Source: Heritagella caecorum (lineage in GTDB: Bacteria; Bacillota; Clostridia; Oscillospirales; Acutalibacteraceae). Taken from it: a stretch of 64,000 nucleotides of DNA. The notes under the pieces are model-generated. The model had not been told where the DNA came from and searched no databases. It saw only the letters and a program-made list of their open reading frames with translations. Where the stretch lies: assembly GCA_904419035.1 (NCBI GenBank), contig CAJFQL010000006.1, forward strand, positions 1 to 64,000, written 5' to 3'. The position numbers were made by a program, and so were the translations under genes. Position 1 is the stretch's first letter, and each line of letters begins with the position of its first letter. This document shows positions 52,330 to 60,416 of the stretch, piece by piece.

Positions 52330-53172
52330 TTAGCGCAGGGTTTCCTGCATAAACGGCAAGAGCGCATGTTCAAAATCGACACCGAACCGGCGGTCCGTCC
52401 CGTTTTGTACCGTGTTGCGAATGGACTGCAGCACAAACCGGGTGGCGATTTCCAAGGCATGAGCTAACGAATGGTGATTCATCAAGGCCGACAACACGGC
52501 GCTGGCAAACAAATCACCGGTACCGTGGAAATAACCGTCGACCTGTTCATCCAGATATTCGCAGTAGCGATCCGTACGCCGGTCATAGGCAGCGGCCCCA
52601 ATGCGGCCGGGTTCATAGGTAATGCCGGTCAGAATAACCTGCTGGGGACCCATATCGGAAAGGCGGCGCAGCAGCGCCTGAATGTCACGGCGGGTATACC
52701 CGTTTTCCTGATACGGTTCGTTTAGCAAAAACGCCGCTTCAGTCAGGTTGGGGATGATAATATCGGCTTCCCGGCACAGGGCCGCCATGCCCTCGACAAA
52801 GTGCAGGTCAAAACCGGCGTACAGTTTACCGTTATCGGCCATGGCCGGATCGACAAACACAAAACTCTTTTCATTTTTTAACCGGTGGATCAGCTGGCGC
52901 ACCAGTTCGGTCTGTTCCACCGATCCCAAATAACCGGTGTAAAAAGCATCCACCGACAGGGACAGCGATTCCCAGTGCCGGGCAATGGGGGCCATATCGT
53001 CCGTCAAATCGCGAAACGTATATCCGGTAAATCCGCCCGTATGGGTGGAAAGGACCGCAGTGGGCAGAACACTGCATTCGATTCCGGCAGCGGATAGCAC
53101 CGGCAGGGCCACGGTGAGGGAACATTTGCCCACACAGGAAATATCATGAATGGCGACAACACGCTTTAGCAT
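52330..53172 (-). CDS. pdxY: Pyridoxal/pyridoxamine kinase
   Basis: A 280-aa ribokinase-fold enzyme phosphorylating B6 vitamers. VVAIHDISCVGKCSLTVALP opens the protein, STHTGGFTGYTF is in the substrate site, and GTGDLFASAVLSAL holds the catalytic aspartate and anion hole. It is first in the minus cluster and divergent from the MocR regulator. The family also covers hydroxymethylpyrimidine kinases, but the PdxY/K group fits best. Confidence 0.9.
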   Translation of the reverse strand: MLKRVVAIHDISCVGKCSLTVALPVLSAAGIECSVLPTAVLSTHTGGFTGYTFRDLTDDMAPIARHWESLSLSVDAFYTGYLGSVEQTELVRQLIHRLKNEKSFVFVDPAMADNGKLYAGFDLHFVEGMAALCREADIIIPNLTEAAFLLNEPYQENGYTRRDIQALLRRLSDMGPQQVILTGITYEPGRIGAAAYDRRTDRYCEYLDEQVDGYFHGTGDLFASAVLSALMNHHSLAHALEIATRFVLQSIRNTVQNGTDRRFGVDFEHALLPFMQETLR

Positions 53173-53224
53173 GGCGAAAACCTTCTTTCAAGTTCTTTCT
53201 TGTGTCCCTCAGTATAGCGCCAGA

Positions 53225-53270
53225 CTGTACTTTTTAAAATATACAGTTTTAAAAAATTTTTCATGTACAG
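53225..53270. promoter_or_regulatory. Three CTGTA[C/T] elements in the pdxY-MocR spacer
   Basis: CTGTAC on plus at 53225-53230; on minus CTGTAT at 53246-53241 and CTGTAC at 53270-53265, the two minus copies spaced 24 bases apart. They sit upstream of a TATACT -10 for pdxY (53216-53211) whose -35 is poor, and overlap the -35 of the MocR gene. This geometry fits activation of pdxY and autorepression by a MocR dimer; the assignment is inference. Confidence 0.6.
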
Positions 53271-53292
53271 ATAGGGAAAAACGCGGTATGAT
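53264..53292 (+). promoter_or_regulatory. Promoter of the MocR/PdxR gene
   Basis: TGTACA, 17-base spacer, TATGAT. The -35 overlaps one CTGTAC element. Confidence 0.6.
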
Positions 53293-53319
53293 AAAGAAGA
53301 AAGAAAAGGGGGCCTTGCC

Positions 53320-54687
53320 ATGTTTTATGAAGGGATTCAACTGGACGAAAAGAAAAAAGAGCCGCTCTATGAACAGCTGTACCGGGCCATTCGGACAGCC
53401 ATTGAAAAAGGGGGGCTGGCCCCGGGCAGCCGTGTGCCGTCTATTCGCCGGGGGGCGGAAGACTGGGGTATCAGCCGCACCACGGTGGAAGAAGCGTACC
53501 AGCAGCTGTGCGTAGAAGGCTACTTGCGCAACGAACCCAAACGGGGCTTTTTTGTCCAGGGGGGCCTCGGACAACAGGCACTGGCAGCATCCCTCATAGA
53601 AGTATCCCCGCTTTTACCGCCGTTTCGTAAGCCGCAGCCGCCGGTGCAGTACGATTTTGGGACGGAATCGGTGGACGCCGCCCATACCGACAGTGTGCAG
53701 TGGCAAAAGCAGATCCGCCAGGTGCTGGCCGACACAACGGCCATTGCTTCGTACGGCGATCCCCAGGGGGAAATCAGTTTGCGCCGGGCGTTGTCGGCGT
53801 ATACCTACCGGGTGCGGGGGGTGACGGCGCCGCCGGAACGGATTGTGATTGGAGCGGGCATTCAGCCCTTGCTCATTCAGTTATGTGCGCTGCTTACGGA
53901 AAAGCGAATCGCCATGTCGCCGGCGCCTTTTCCACAGGCCGAACGGGTCTTTGCCGACGCGGGCTTTGAGATCGTGCGCCTTCCGGAAGACGGGAGTGGT
54001 CCGCTCCCAGAGGCTTTGCAAAAAAGCGGCGTCCATCAGGTACTGCTGACCCCGTCGTCGGGCCGGGTCATCCCCCCGGCGCGACGGCAGGAGTTGCTCC
54101 AGTGGGCCAGGGAAAACGGCGGGTGGCTGATCGAAGACGATTATAACGGGGAATTGCGGTACCGGGCGCGGCCGGTGCCCGCGTTACAGGGCATGGGAGG
54201 CGAAGAATGGGTGGCCTATATCGGTTCCTTTTCCAAACTGTTGCTGCCCAGTGTGCGGCTTGGATACATGGTGCTGCCGCCCCGGTTAAGCCGCCGGTAT
54301 GACGGCCGCTTTTTGGCGTACCACCAAACGGCTTCGAAAATCGAGCAGTTAGCGCTGGCCTCGTATATTTCACAGGGGTATTTGGAAAAGCACTTGCGCC
54401 GTATGCGCAAATTGTACGCCGAAAAGAGCTCGCTGCTGTTGCGCGCCCTGCGGGATACGTTTGGAAAGGAGGCAGTTATCTCCTTACAGGAGACGTCCCT
54501 GACGGTGCGGGTCACGCTACCGGGTTTACAAGGGGAAAAAGCGGTCGAAGCGGCCCGGGAAAATGGCATCCGCCTGCGTGTGGGCGGGGAAAAAAACGAG
54601 AGCCTGATCTTGGGGTTTGCCGGGATTCCCACCGAGAAAATCGCCGCAGGGGTTAGGGCACTGGAAAAATGCCTAAAAGGGCTGTAA
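53320..54687 (+). CDS. MocR-family regulator (PdxR-like)
   Basis: A 455-aa fusion of a GntR winged helix (about 5-75; LAPGSRVPSIRRGAEDWGIS) and a class I aminotransferase-like domain (about 100-450). PLP lysine Lys306 is in GSFSKLLLPSVRLGY; SYGDPQGEISLRRALSAY and IEDDYNGELRYR are typical. PdxR proteins sense PLP and control B6 genes; divergence from pdxY supports that role. AAAAGGGGG precedes the ATG. Confidence 0.92.
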   Translation: MFYEGIQLDEKKKEPLYEQLYRAIRTAIEKGGLAPGSRVPSIRRGAEDWGISRTTVEEAYQQLCVEGYLRNEPKRGFFVQGGLGQQALAASLIEVSPLLPPFRKPQPPVQYDFGTESVDAAHTDSVQWQKQIRQVLADTTAIASYGDPQGEISLRRALSAYTYRVRGVTAPPERIVIGAGIQPLLIQLCALLTEKRIAMSPAPFPQAERVFADAGFEIVRLPEDGSGPLPEALQKSGVHQVLLTPSSGRVIPPARRQELLQWARENGGWLIEDDYNGELRYRARPVPALQGMGGEEWVAYIGSFSKLLLPSVRLGYMVLPPRLSRRYDGRFLAYHQTASKIEQLALASYISQGYLEKHLRRMRKLYAEKSSLLLRALRDTFGKEAVISLQETSLTVRVTLPGLQGEKAVEAARENGIRLRVGGEKNESLILGFAGIPTEKIAAGVRALEKCLKGL

Positions 54688-54726
54688 AAGTAAAAATCAG
54701 GGAAAGGTAAAGAAGCTGTCACATTT

Positions 54727-54749
54727 TTTTCACACAGGTTTGGCATACT
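54727..54749 (+). promoter_or_regulatory. TTTTCACA octamer and possible -10 upstream of htrA
   Basis: TTTTCACA (54727-54734) equals the octamer described upstream of CssR-controlled htrA genes in Bacillus; a CATACT lies at 54744-54749. Only one copy is seen and no -35 fits. Confidence 0.35.
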
Positions 54750-54823
54750 ACAGATAGTCGCAAGAGCGAAAGCCAGATCGTTCCTTGACGGCCCCATTGT
54801 TTTGGAAAGGAAATGATGAGACG

Positions 54824-56443
54824 ATGACGAATGAGTTCGAAAATGAATTCGAAAAGAGATCCCATATAGAGCAAGAAAATTCCAACACGACGCCTGCCGG
54901 TGAGGCCCAACCGGTTGAAGCGGCGAAAACAACACAGCCGGAAACACCGGCTTCCTCCCAACAAAGCCAGCCGGTACAGCCCCCTGTAACGGCACAGGCG
55001 CCTTCCTATACGGCCAACCAGTATAACTGGCAGCGCCCAGCGTCAACGCCGAACCAGGTAACCGGTTCGTATCCATACGCCGGCCAAGCACCGTATAGCG
55101 GGTATGCGAACCCCCAGCATCCGTATGGTGGGGATACGCCGTCGTATGGCGGCGGCAGCCAGCCCCCGGTTCAGCCGCCCCATGGGGCCAAACCGGGCAA
55201 AACCCCGAAAGCCCCGAAAGCACCTAAAGTCAAAAAGCCCATGGGCAAAGGCGGTAAAATCGCACTGCGCGTGTTGTGTGTGGTGCTGTGCTGTGTGCTG
55301 GTCAGTGGGGTATCGGTGGCTTCGGTCATCGGGCTGATTAACGGCGGTTACATTAACGTGACAGGTTCCACGGCCGGTGGCGACGCCAACGCCGCCTTTA
55401 CCATTACCAAAGTGGTAGATGACAGCAGTGATACCAGCAATACGGACAGCAGTACGGTGAAGACCCTGAGTAATTCGGAAATTGCCCAAAAGGTCATTCC
55501 CTCCGTGGTGTGTGTAGAAAACTACCAGAAGGCTACCGGCGGCGGTATTTTGGGTGACTTTACAACGGACAAAGAAAGCGGCAGCGAAATTTCGCCCCAG
55601 AGCGAAGGCAGCGGTGTGATTGCCACCAGCGACGGGTATATTATCACCAATGCCCACGTGGTAGAAGGCGCTGATTCTTTGAAAGTCGTGATGTCGGATG
55701 GAAAAACATACAGTGCGAAACTGATTGGGTCCGACAGTGTGACCGACCTGGCGCTGCTGAAAGTGGATGCCACCGGTTTGACGGCGGCGGAATTTGGCGA
55801 TTCCGACAGCCTGCAGGTGGGCGATTCCGTAGCGGCGGTAGGCAACCCTGGCGGCCTGCAGTTCAGCTCCAGCTGCACGTATGGCCATATTTCGGCCCTG
55901 AACCGTGAAATCACCAATTCGGAATACGGGTACTCCATGGACTGCATCCAGGTGGATGCCGCCATTAACCCCGGTAACAGCGGCGGTGCGCTGGTGAACC
56001 AATACGGCCAAGTGATCGGTATTACCTCTTCGAAGATCGTTGATACCAGCTTTGAAGGCATTGGGTTCGCCATCCCCGTGAATACGGTGCAGGATATTAT
56101 TACGGACCTGATGAACTACGGGTATGTGAAAGACCGCGCGATGTTGGGCATTACCGGCCAATATATTGACGCGAATACGGCCCGGTTCTATGGGCTGACG
56201 GAAGGTTGGTATGTGGCCGAAGTGAATAACGAATCGGCCCAGAAAGCCGGTTTGCAGAAGGGCGACGTGATCACAAAAGTTAACGGTACCGATGTGGACT
56301 CTTCCATGGTGCTCAGCAATCTGCTGACGAAAAAGAAACCTGGCGATACGGTGACGTTGACCGTTTACCGGTACCTGGAAGACAAAACCTTGGAAATCGA
56401 AGTGACCCTGATCGAAAGCCAGGAACAGTCGACAAACGGATAA
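54824..56443 (+). CDS. htrA: HtrA/DegP-type serine protease with PDZ domain
   Basis: A 539-aa membrane-anchored protease of surface protein quality control. About 145 cytoplasmic residues rich in Pro/Gln/Tyr/Gly end in Lys-rich KAPKAPKVKKP; one transmembrane helix (about 146-170) follows; the trypsin-like domain has His278 (ITNAHVVEG), Asp308 (TDLALLKVD) and Ser386 (NPGNSGGAL); a C-terminal PDZ domain ends the protein. The start at ATG 54824 is preceded by AAAGGA about 12 bases upstream. The long disordered cytoplasmic N-terminus is typical of Gram-positive homologues. Confidence 0.94.
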   Translation: MTNEFENEFEKRSHIEQENSNTTPAGEAQPVEAAKTTQPETPASSQQSQPVQPPVTAQAPSYTANQYNWQRPASTPNQVTGSYPYAGQAPYSGYANPQHPYGGDTPSYGGGSQPPVQPPHGAKPGKTPKAPKAPKVKKPMGKGGKIALRVLCVVLCCVLVSGVSVASVIGLINGGYINVTGSTAGGDANAAFTITKVVDDSSDTSNTDSSTVKTLSNSEIAQKVIPSVVCVENYQKATGGGILGDFTTDKESGSEISPQSEGSGVIATSDGYIITNAHVVEGADSLKVVMSDGKTYSAKLIGSDSVTDLALLKVDATGLTAAEFGDSDSLQVGDSVAAVGNPGGLQFSSSCTYGHISALNREITNSEYGYSMDCIQVDAAINPGNSGGALVNQYGQVIGITSSKIVDTSFEGIGFAIPVNTVQDIITDLMNYGYVKDRAMLGITGQYIDANTARFYGLTEGWYVAEVNNESAQKAGLQKGDVITKVNGTDVDSSMVLSNLLTKKKPGDTVTLTVYRYLEDKTLEIEVTLIESQEQSTNG

Positions 56444-56456
56444 GATGATAGGAAGA

Positions 56457-56500
56457 ACGGCCAAAGGACAGCACAAAGGAAGCTGCCTTTGGCCGTTTTC
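56457..56500 (+). terminator. Intrinsic terminator of htrA
   Basis: ACGGCCAAAGG pairs with CCTTTGGCCGT, with an inner CAGC/GCTG pairing; then TTTTC. Confidence 0.8.
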
Positions 56501-56580
56501 TACAAATGAGGTTCATGCATTTGGCAGAAAACACGAAAAAAATTTCAAAAACACCACTTCCCTTTTGCAAAAAAATGCGG

Positions 56581-56586
56581 TATAAT
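56581..56586 (+). promoter_or_regulatory. TATAAT -10 element before a short transcript
   Basis: A perfect TATAAT, 80 bases after the htrA terminator. The -35 at 17 bases is poor (CTTCCC-like region), so strength is uncertain. Confidence 0.5.
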
Positions 56587-56591
56587 AGCGA

Positions 56592-56711
56592 TAGTATTCA
56601 GGGGGATGTTCCTCTTGATTTCTTTATTTTTGTGTATAAGCCTTTTTCATAAATCTCCTTTTTCAAACGGAAACACGGAGCCGGTCACCCGGCTCCGTGT
56701 TTCCGTTTTTT
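56592..56711 (+). ncRNA. Candidate small RNA ending in a 20-bp terminator hairpin
   Basis: Between the TATAAT and a strong terminator (perfect 20-bp stem 56665-56684 with 56689-56708, loop TCAC, T6 ending 56711) there is room for a 120-base transcript. The only frame starting in it (ATG 56606) runs through the hairpin, so it is unlikely to be translated. The pyrimidine-rich 5' part (CTCTTGATTTCTTTATTTTT) is single-stranded by eye. No family recognised. Confidence 0.45.
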
Positions 56712-56713
56712 CG

Positions 56714-57150
56714 TATATGGCTGCTGTTTTACAGGGAAAAAACAGGGGCCCACTTTTTATGGGGAAAAACGGGAAAATGAAAGCGCATGGAAAAAAGCCG
56801 CCGGCTTTTTACAAAGTTGCCGTTTAAATCGAGATATCGGGATAAGTCTTTTTTCACGGTTACTGGCTGATAAATTATAGGCGGCCAGCCTTTTTCACCC
56901 AAGGAATCCGCAGCGAGGAGAGAAGTTTTTGATCACGGACATCCAGCCCTGCCGCTTTTTCCATCGCATTTTCCTATGTTTATGTCTTTTGCGCTCTGTA
57001 CATGAAGAAAAAGGACAAAAAAAGGACAGACTTTTCGTTTCTTTCGGATAAGTAGCGTAAAAATAGGAAGTATTTAAAGTATATAATGGAATGAATAGAT
57101 CATATCTTTCCCGATAGGTGAACAGTAAAATGTAATAGGGTGAAGTTATT
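56714..57150. other. Intergenic region upstream of the XRE regulator
   Basis: AT-rich in the second half. A TATAAT at 57083-57088 is a likely -10 for the regulator with no clear -35. A pair of AAAAAGGACA-type direct repeats lies at about 57008-57030. No gene is supported. Confidence 0.5.
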
Positions 57151-57510
57151 ATGAAACGAGAAACCGAGAAATTTGATTTTAGCGAATTCGGCCGTGCGAT
57201 TAAAGCGGCCCGCAAGGCAAAAGGGATTTCCCGGAATCAACTGGCGGACAAGCTGCACATCGCGCCCCGTTATATTGCCTCGATTGAAAATAGCGGGCAG
57301 CACCCGAGTTTGCAGATTTTTTATGAACTGGTTACTTTTTTGGAAGTATCGGTCGATGCTTTTTTCTTTCCGGACGAGCAGCCGGGAAAATCGACCCAGC
57401 GGCGCCAGCTTGACAGCCTGTTGGATACCATGAATAGCCGTGAACTGACGATTATAGCAGCGACTGCCCGGGGCGTTTGGGAAGCACGTGGCGTCGAAAC
57501 TACCAAATAA
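57151..57510 (+). CDS. XRE-family helix-turn-helix regulator
   Basis: A 119-aa protein. The Cro/CI-type HTH spans about 12-68 (AIKAARKAKGISRNQLADKL, IAPRYIASIENSGQHPS). The rest is a short helical tail with no known sensor domain. It ends 12 bases before the GH43 gene, so the two are likely cotranscribed and it may regulate the glycan locus (inference). Confidence 0.88.
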   Translation: MKRETEKFDFSEFGRAIKAARKAKGISRNQLADKLHIAPRYIASIENSGQHPSLQIFYELVTFLEVSVDAFFFPDEQPGKSTQRRQLDSLLDTMNSRELTIIAATARGVWEARGVETTK

Positions 57511-57522
57511 GGGGGCAGAAAA

Positions 57523-58776
57523 ATGAATCCCTATTTGCCGCTGGATTGTTATATCCCTGATGGAGAACCGCATGTTTTTGGAAACCGCGTCTATTTGTAC
57601 GGTTCCCGGGATGTGTTTGGCCGGGATGATTACTGTGACACGACCTACCGGGTCTTTTCCGCATCGGTAGACGACCTTCAGCACTGGACGGACCATGGTA
57701 TTTCGTTTTCGGTCAGCGGACCGGACACGGCCCTGCCCGGCAACGAAAAACCGTTATATGCCCCGGATGTGGTGGAAAAAGACGGGACGTATTACCTGTT
57801 CTTCTGTTTATCGGATGGATACGAAGGGGTAGCGGTGAGTGACCGGCCGGAAGGGCCGTTTACCGACCCGGTACAGCTTTGTTATCCGCCGGATGTAAAC
57901 GGGGGAAAACCCCTCTGCCATATTGACCCGGCCGTTTTTCGCGATGACGATGGGCAGGTATATCTGTATTGGGGACAGGTCCATGCCCAGGCGGCGCGGC
58001 TGACGCCGGATTTGCGCCATATTGAACCGGGCACGTACCAGTGGGGCATTATCGATGAAGAGCACCACTTTTTCCACGAAGGCAGCTCCGTGCGAAAACG
58101 GAACGGGGTGTACTATTACATCTATTGCAGCATCCGCACAGGGCGGGCTACCAGTATGGATTATGCAACGGCCGATTCGCCGTTGGGGCCGTTTACCTAC
58201 CGGGGGACCATTGTCCAAAATGCAGACTGCGACCCCTGTTCGTGGAATATTCACGGATCTATCACGGAGATCAACGGCCAATGGTATGTCTTTTACCACC
58301 GGTCCAGTAACCACAGCTATTTTGCCCGCCGGGCCTGTGTGGAGCGCATCACCTTTGAAGAGGATGGGTCGATTCGTCCGGTGGTAGCCAGCAGTATGGG
58401 GTTTGAGACATGCCTGATGGCAGAACGGGTGCTGCCGGCCCCGGCGCTTTGTGCCTTGCAGGGCGGCTGCTATCTGACGCAGTTGGAAAACGGCGCCCAG
58501 GCGCTGGTACAGATAGCGGCTGGATGCCAGGGGGTGTACCGGTACGTGACGTTTACCGGAACAGAAACACGTGCCCGCGTGCGCGTAAAAGCACCAAAAG
58601 GCGGGTGTTTGGTGATACAGGCAGGCCATCGCGAATGGGGACGCGTGCGGCTGCAGGCTGGGGACTGGCACACGGAAGAATTTGCCATCACCAGTAAACC
58701 GGGGACGTTTGCCATTACCCTTTCTTTTGAGGAAGGGGAACAGATGGCTATGACCACCCTTCAGTTTTTGTCATAA
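57523..58776 (+). CDS. Glycoside hydrolase family 43 (xylosidase/arabinofuranosidase type)
   Basis: A 417-aa five-bladed propeller enzyme. Likely catalytic residues are Asp13 (YIPDGEPHVF, general base), Asp135 (HIDPAVFRDDDG) and Glu186 (FHEGSSVRKRNG, general acid). A C-terminal beta-sandwich (about 310-417) resembles a CBM6-like accessory domain. No signal peptide, so it acts in the cytoplasm on imported oligosaccharides, agreeing with the transporter downstream. Specificity (beta-xylose versus alpha-arabinose) is not readable. AAGGGGGC precedes the ATG. Confidence 0.9.
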   Translation: MNPYLPLDCYIPDGEPHVFGNRVYLYGSRDVFGRDDYCDTTYRVFSASVDDLQHWTDHGISFSVSGPDTALPGNEKPLYAPDVVEKDGTYYLFFCLSDGYEGVAVSDRPEGPFTDPVQLCYPPDVNGGKPLCHIDPAVFRDDDGQVYLYWGQVHAQAARLTPDLRHIEPGTYQWGIIDEEHHFFHEGSSVRKRNGVYYYIYCSIRTGRATSMDYATADSPLGPFTYRGTIVQNADCDPCSWNIHGSITEINGQWYVFYHRSSNHSYFARRACVERITFEEDGSIRPVVASSMGFETCLMAERVLPAPALCALQGGCYLTQLENGAQALVQIAAGCQGVYRYVTFTGTETRARVRVKAPKGGCLVIQAGHREWGRVRLQAGDWHTEEFAITSKPGTFAITLSFEEGEQMAMTTLQFLS

Positions 58777-58835
58777 CGGATGACGAATCCATAGAATGGC
58801 CAAGCGGAGTTGGATAAAGGGAAGAGGATGAAACA

Positions 58836-60416
58836 ATGATCAGGGCACTGATTGTGGATGATGAAAAAATGACGCGCAACGGTTTATTGCGTCATATCAA
58901 GTGGGAACAGTTGGGGGTGGATGAAGTACAGACGGCGGCATCGTCCAATGAGGCGCTGCAGCTGCTGGATACGCTGCATCCGGACCTGGTAATTTCGGAT
59001 ATCCGCATGCCGGGCATGAACGGGGTGGAATTGTGCCAGGAAATCCGGCAGCGCTTGCCCCATTGCCAGATTATTTTTTTGACCGCCTATTCCGACAAAG
59101 AATACTTAAAAGCCGCCATTGAGATCGGCGCCGTGGGATACGTGGAAAAACCGGTTGTCCCTGGTGAAGTAGAAGACGAAATCATCAAAGCGGTCAAGAT
59201 GATCCGGCAATTGCAAAATCTCCAGGAAAAGAACCGGCTGGAACTGACTTTGCAGGACAGCCGGTCGGTACTGTGCCAGCGAATTGCGTTGGAACTGACT
59301 ACCGATCCCCTTAATGACATGCGGGTGCGCAGCATGAAAGCGCTGGGCATGTTTCAAAAGGCAAAACAGGCATTTCGGGTGTGCCTGATTCAGAGCAGCA
59401 GCCCTATGGAAAACATGAACCGGTTAATCGAAAGCCTGACGCAATTGCTGCAAGAAAGCGGAACCAAATTGCCCGAATATTATTTGGTACAGAAAAACAG
59501 CGTGTGTTTGGTGATGATGGTCGGAACCGAAGAGGAAGAGGATCTGAAAGGGGAGCAAAGCCCCCTGATGCAGATCCTACAGCAGTGCGCCGAGTACTTA
59601 TTTGAAAAAAGACGGTTTTTCGTGTCGGCTGGATGTATAGCCCATTCGTTGAGCGAATTGCCCCAATCATACCGGACGGCCGTTATGGCGTTGCAAAAAT
59701 TGTTTTATTATGGGTATGGGCGTACGGCGTGTTTTGATCATATGCAGCTAAGCCGTACCCTGCACACAGACCCGGCCCTGTTTGAGCAGTACCGCATGGC
59801 GCTGCAAACGCGGGAAGTACCGGTTGCCATGGAAGCGGAACAGCACATGTATTCCTTTTTACAGTCGCAGAGTGATGTGTTGCCCAATTTGGTACGGGAA
59901 GAACACAATAAACTTACCCACGAACTGCTGTCACTGGCGGAAAAAGAAGGCACGTTGTCCCATGTGCTGGAAGGTAGAGGGCTGAGCGAATATTACCGCC
60001 GTGTGGGTACCATGGAAACCCTACATGGCCTGCACGATGAACTGCGGCGTTTGTTGCAGCTGTTTTTCCAGGACCGGCAGTTTACCAAAGTGTACAATGT
60101 ATCGGTTATGCAGGTACTGCATTACATCCACCGGCATTACAGCGACGAAAACTTATCGGTAAAAAAACTGGCGGAGCAGGTGTTTTTGACCCCTACGTAC
60201 CTTTCCAATCTGTTTAAACAGGAAGTGGGCAAAACCATTGGACAATATATCACCGAAGTGCGGATCGAACGCTCCAAGGAACTTTTGCGGGATAAGCGTT
60301 TTAAGCTGTATCACGTGGCCCAGCAGGTTGGCTACAGTGATTCCAATTATTACGCCAAGGCCTTTAAAAAGCAGACCGGGTGCACCCCTTCGGAATACAG
60401 GGAGAAATGGATGTGA
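58836..60416 (+). CDS. YesN-type response regulator with AraC domain
   Basis: A 526-aa regulator. The receiver domain (1-120) has the phosphoacceptor Asp55 (DLVISDIRMPGMNG) and the AraC-type DNA-binding domain lies at about 425-526 (LSVKKLAEQVFLTPTYLSNL, YSDSNYYAKAFKKQTG). The long middle region is typical of YesN proteins. Its last bases overlap the kinase gene, so they are a cotranscribed pair controlling sugar transport. Confidence 0.94.
   Translation: MIRALIVDDEKMTRNGLLRHIKWEQLGVDEVQTAASSNEALQLLDTLHPDLVISDIRMPGMNGVELCQEIRQRLPHCQIIFLTAYSDKEYLKAAIEIGAVGYVEKPVVPGEVEDEIIKAVKMIRQLQNLQEKNRLELTLQDSRSVLCQRIALELTTDPLNDMRVRSMKALGMFQKAKQAFRVCLIQSSSPMENMNRLIESLTQLLQESGTKLPEYYLVQKNSVCLVMMVGTEEEEDLKGEQSPLMQILQQCAEYLFEKRRFFVSAGCIAHSLSELPQSYRTAVMALQKLFYYGYGRTACFDHMQLSRTLHTDPALFEQYRMALQTREVPVAMEAEQHMYSFLQSQSDVLPNLVREEHNKLTHELLSLAEKEGTLSHVLEGRGLSEYYRRVGTMETLHGLHDELRRLLQLFFQDRQFTKVYNVSVMQVLHYIHRHYSDENLSVKKLAEQVFLTPTYLSNLFKQEVGKTIGQYITEVRIERSKELLRDKRFKLYHVAQQVGYSDSNYYAKAFKKQTGCTPSEYREKWM

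Noticed and set aside
56606..56827. Small hydrophobic ORF resembling a type I toxin
   Set aside because: It reads straight through the 20-bp terminator hairpin and its SD abuts the ATG with no spacing.
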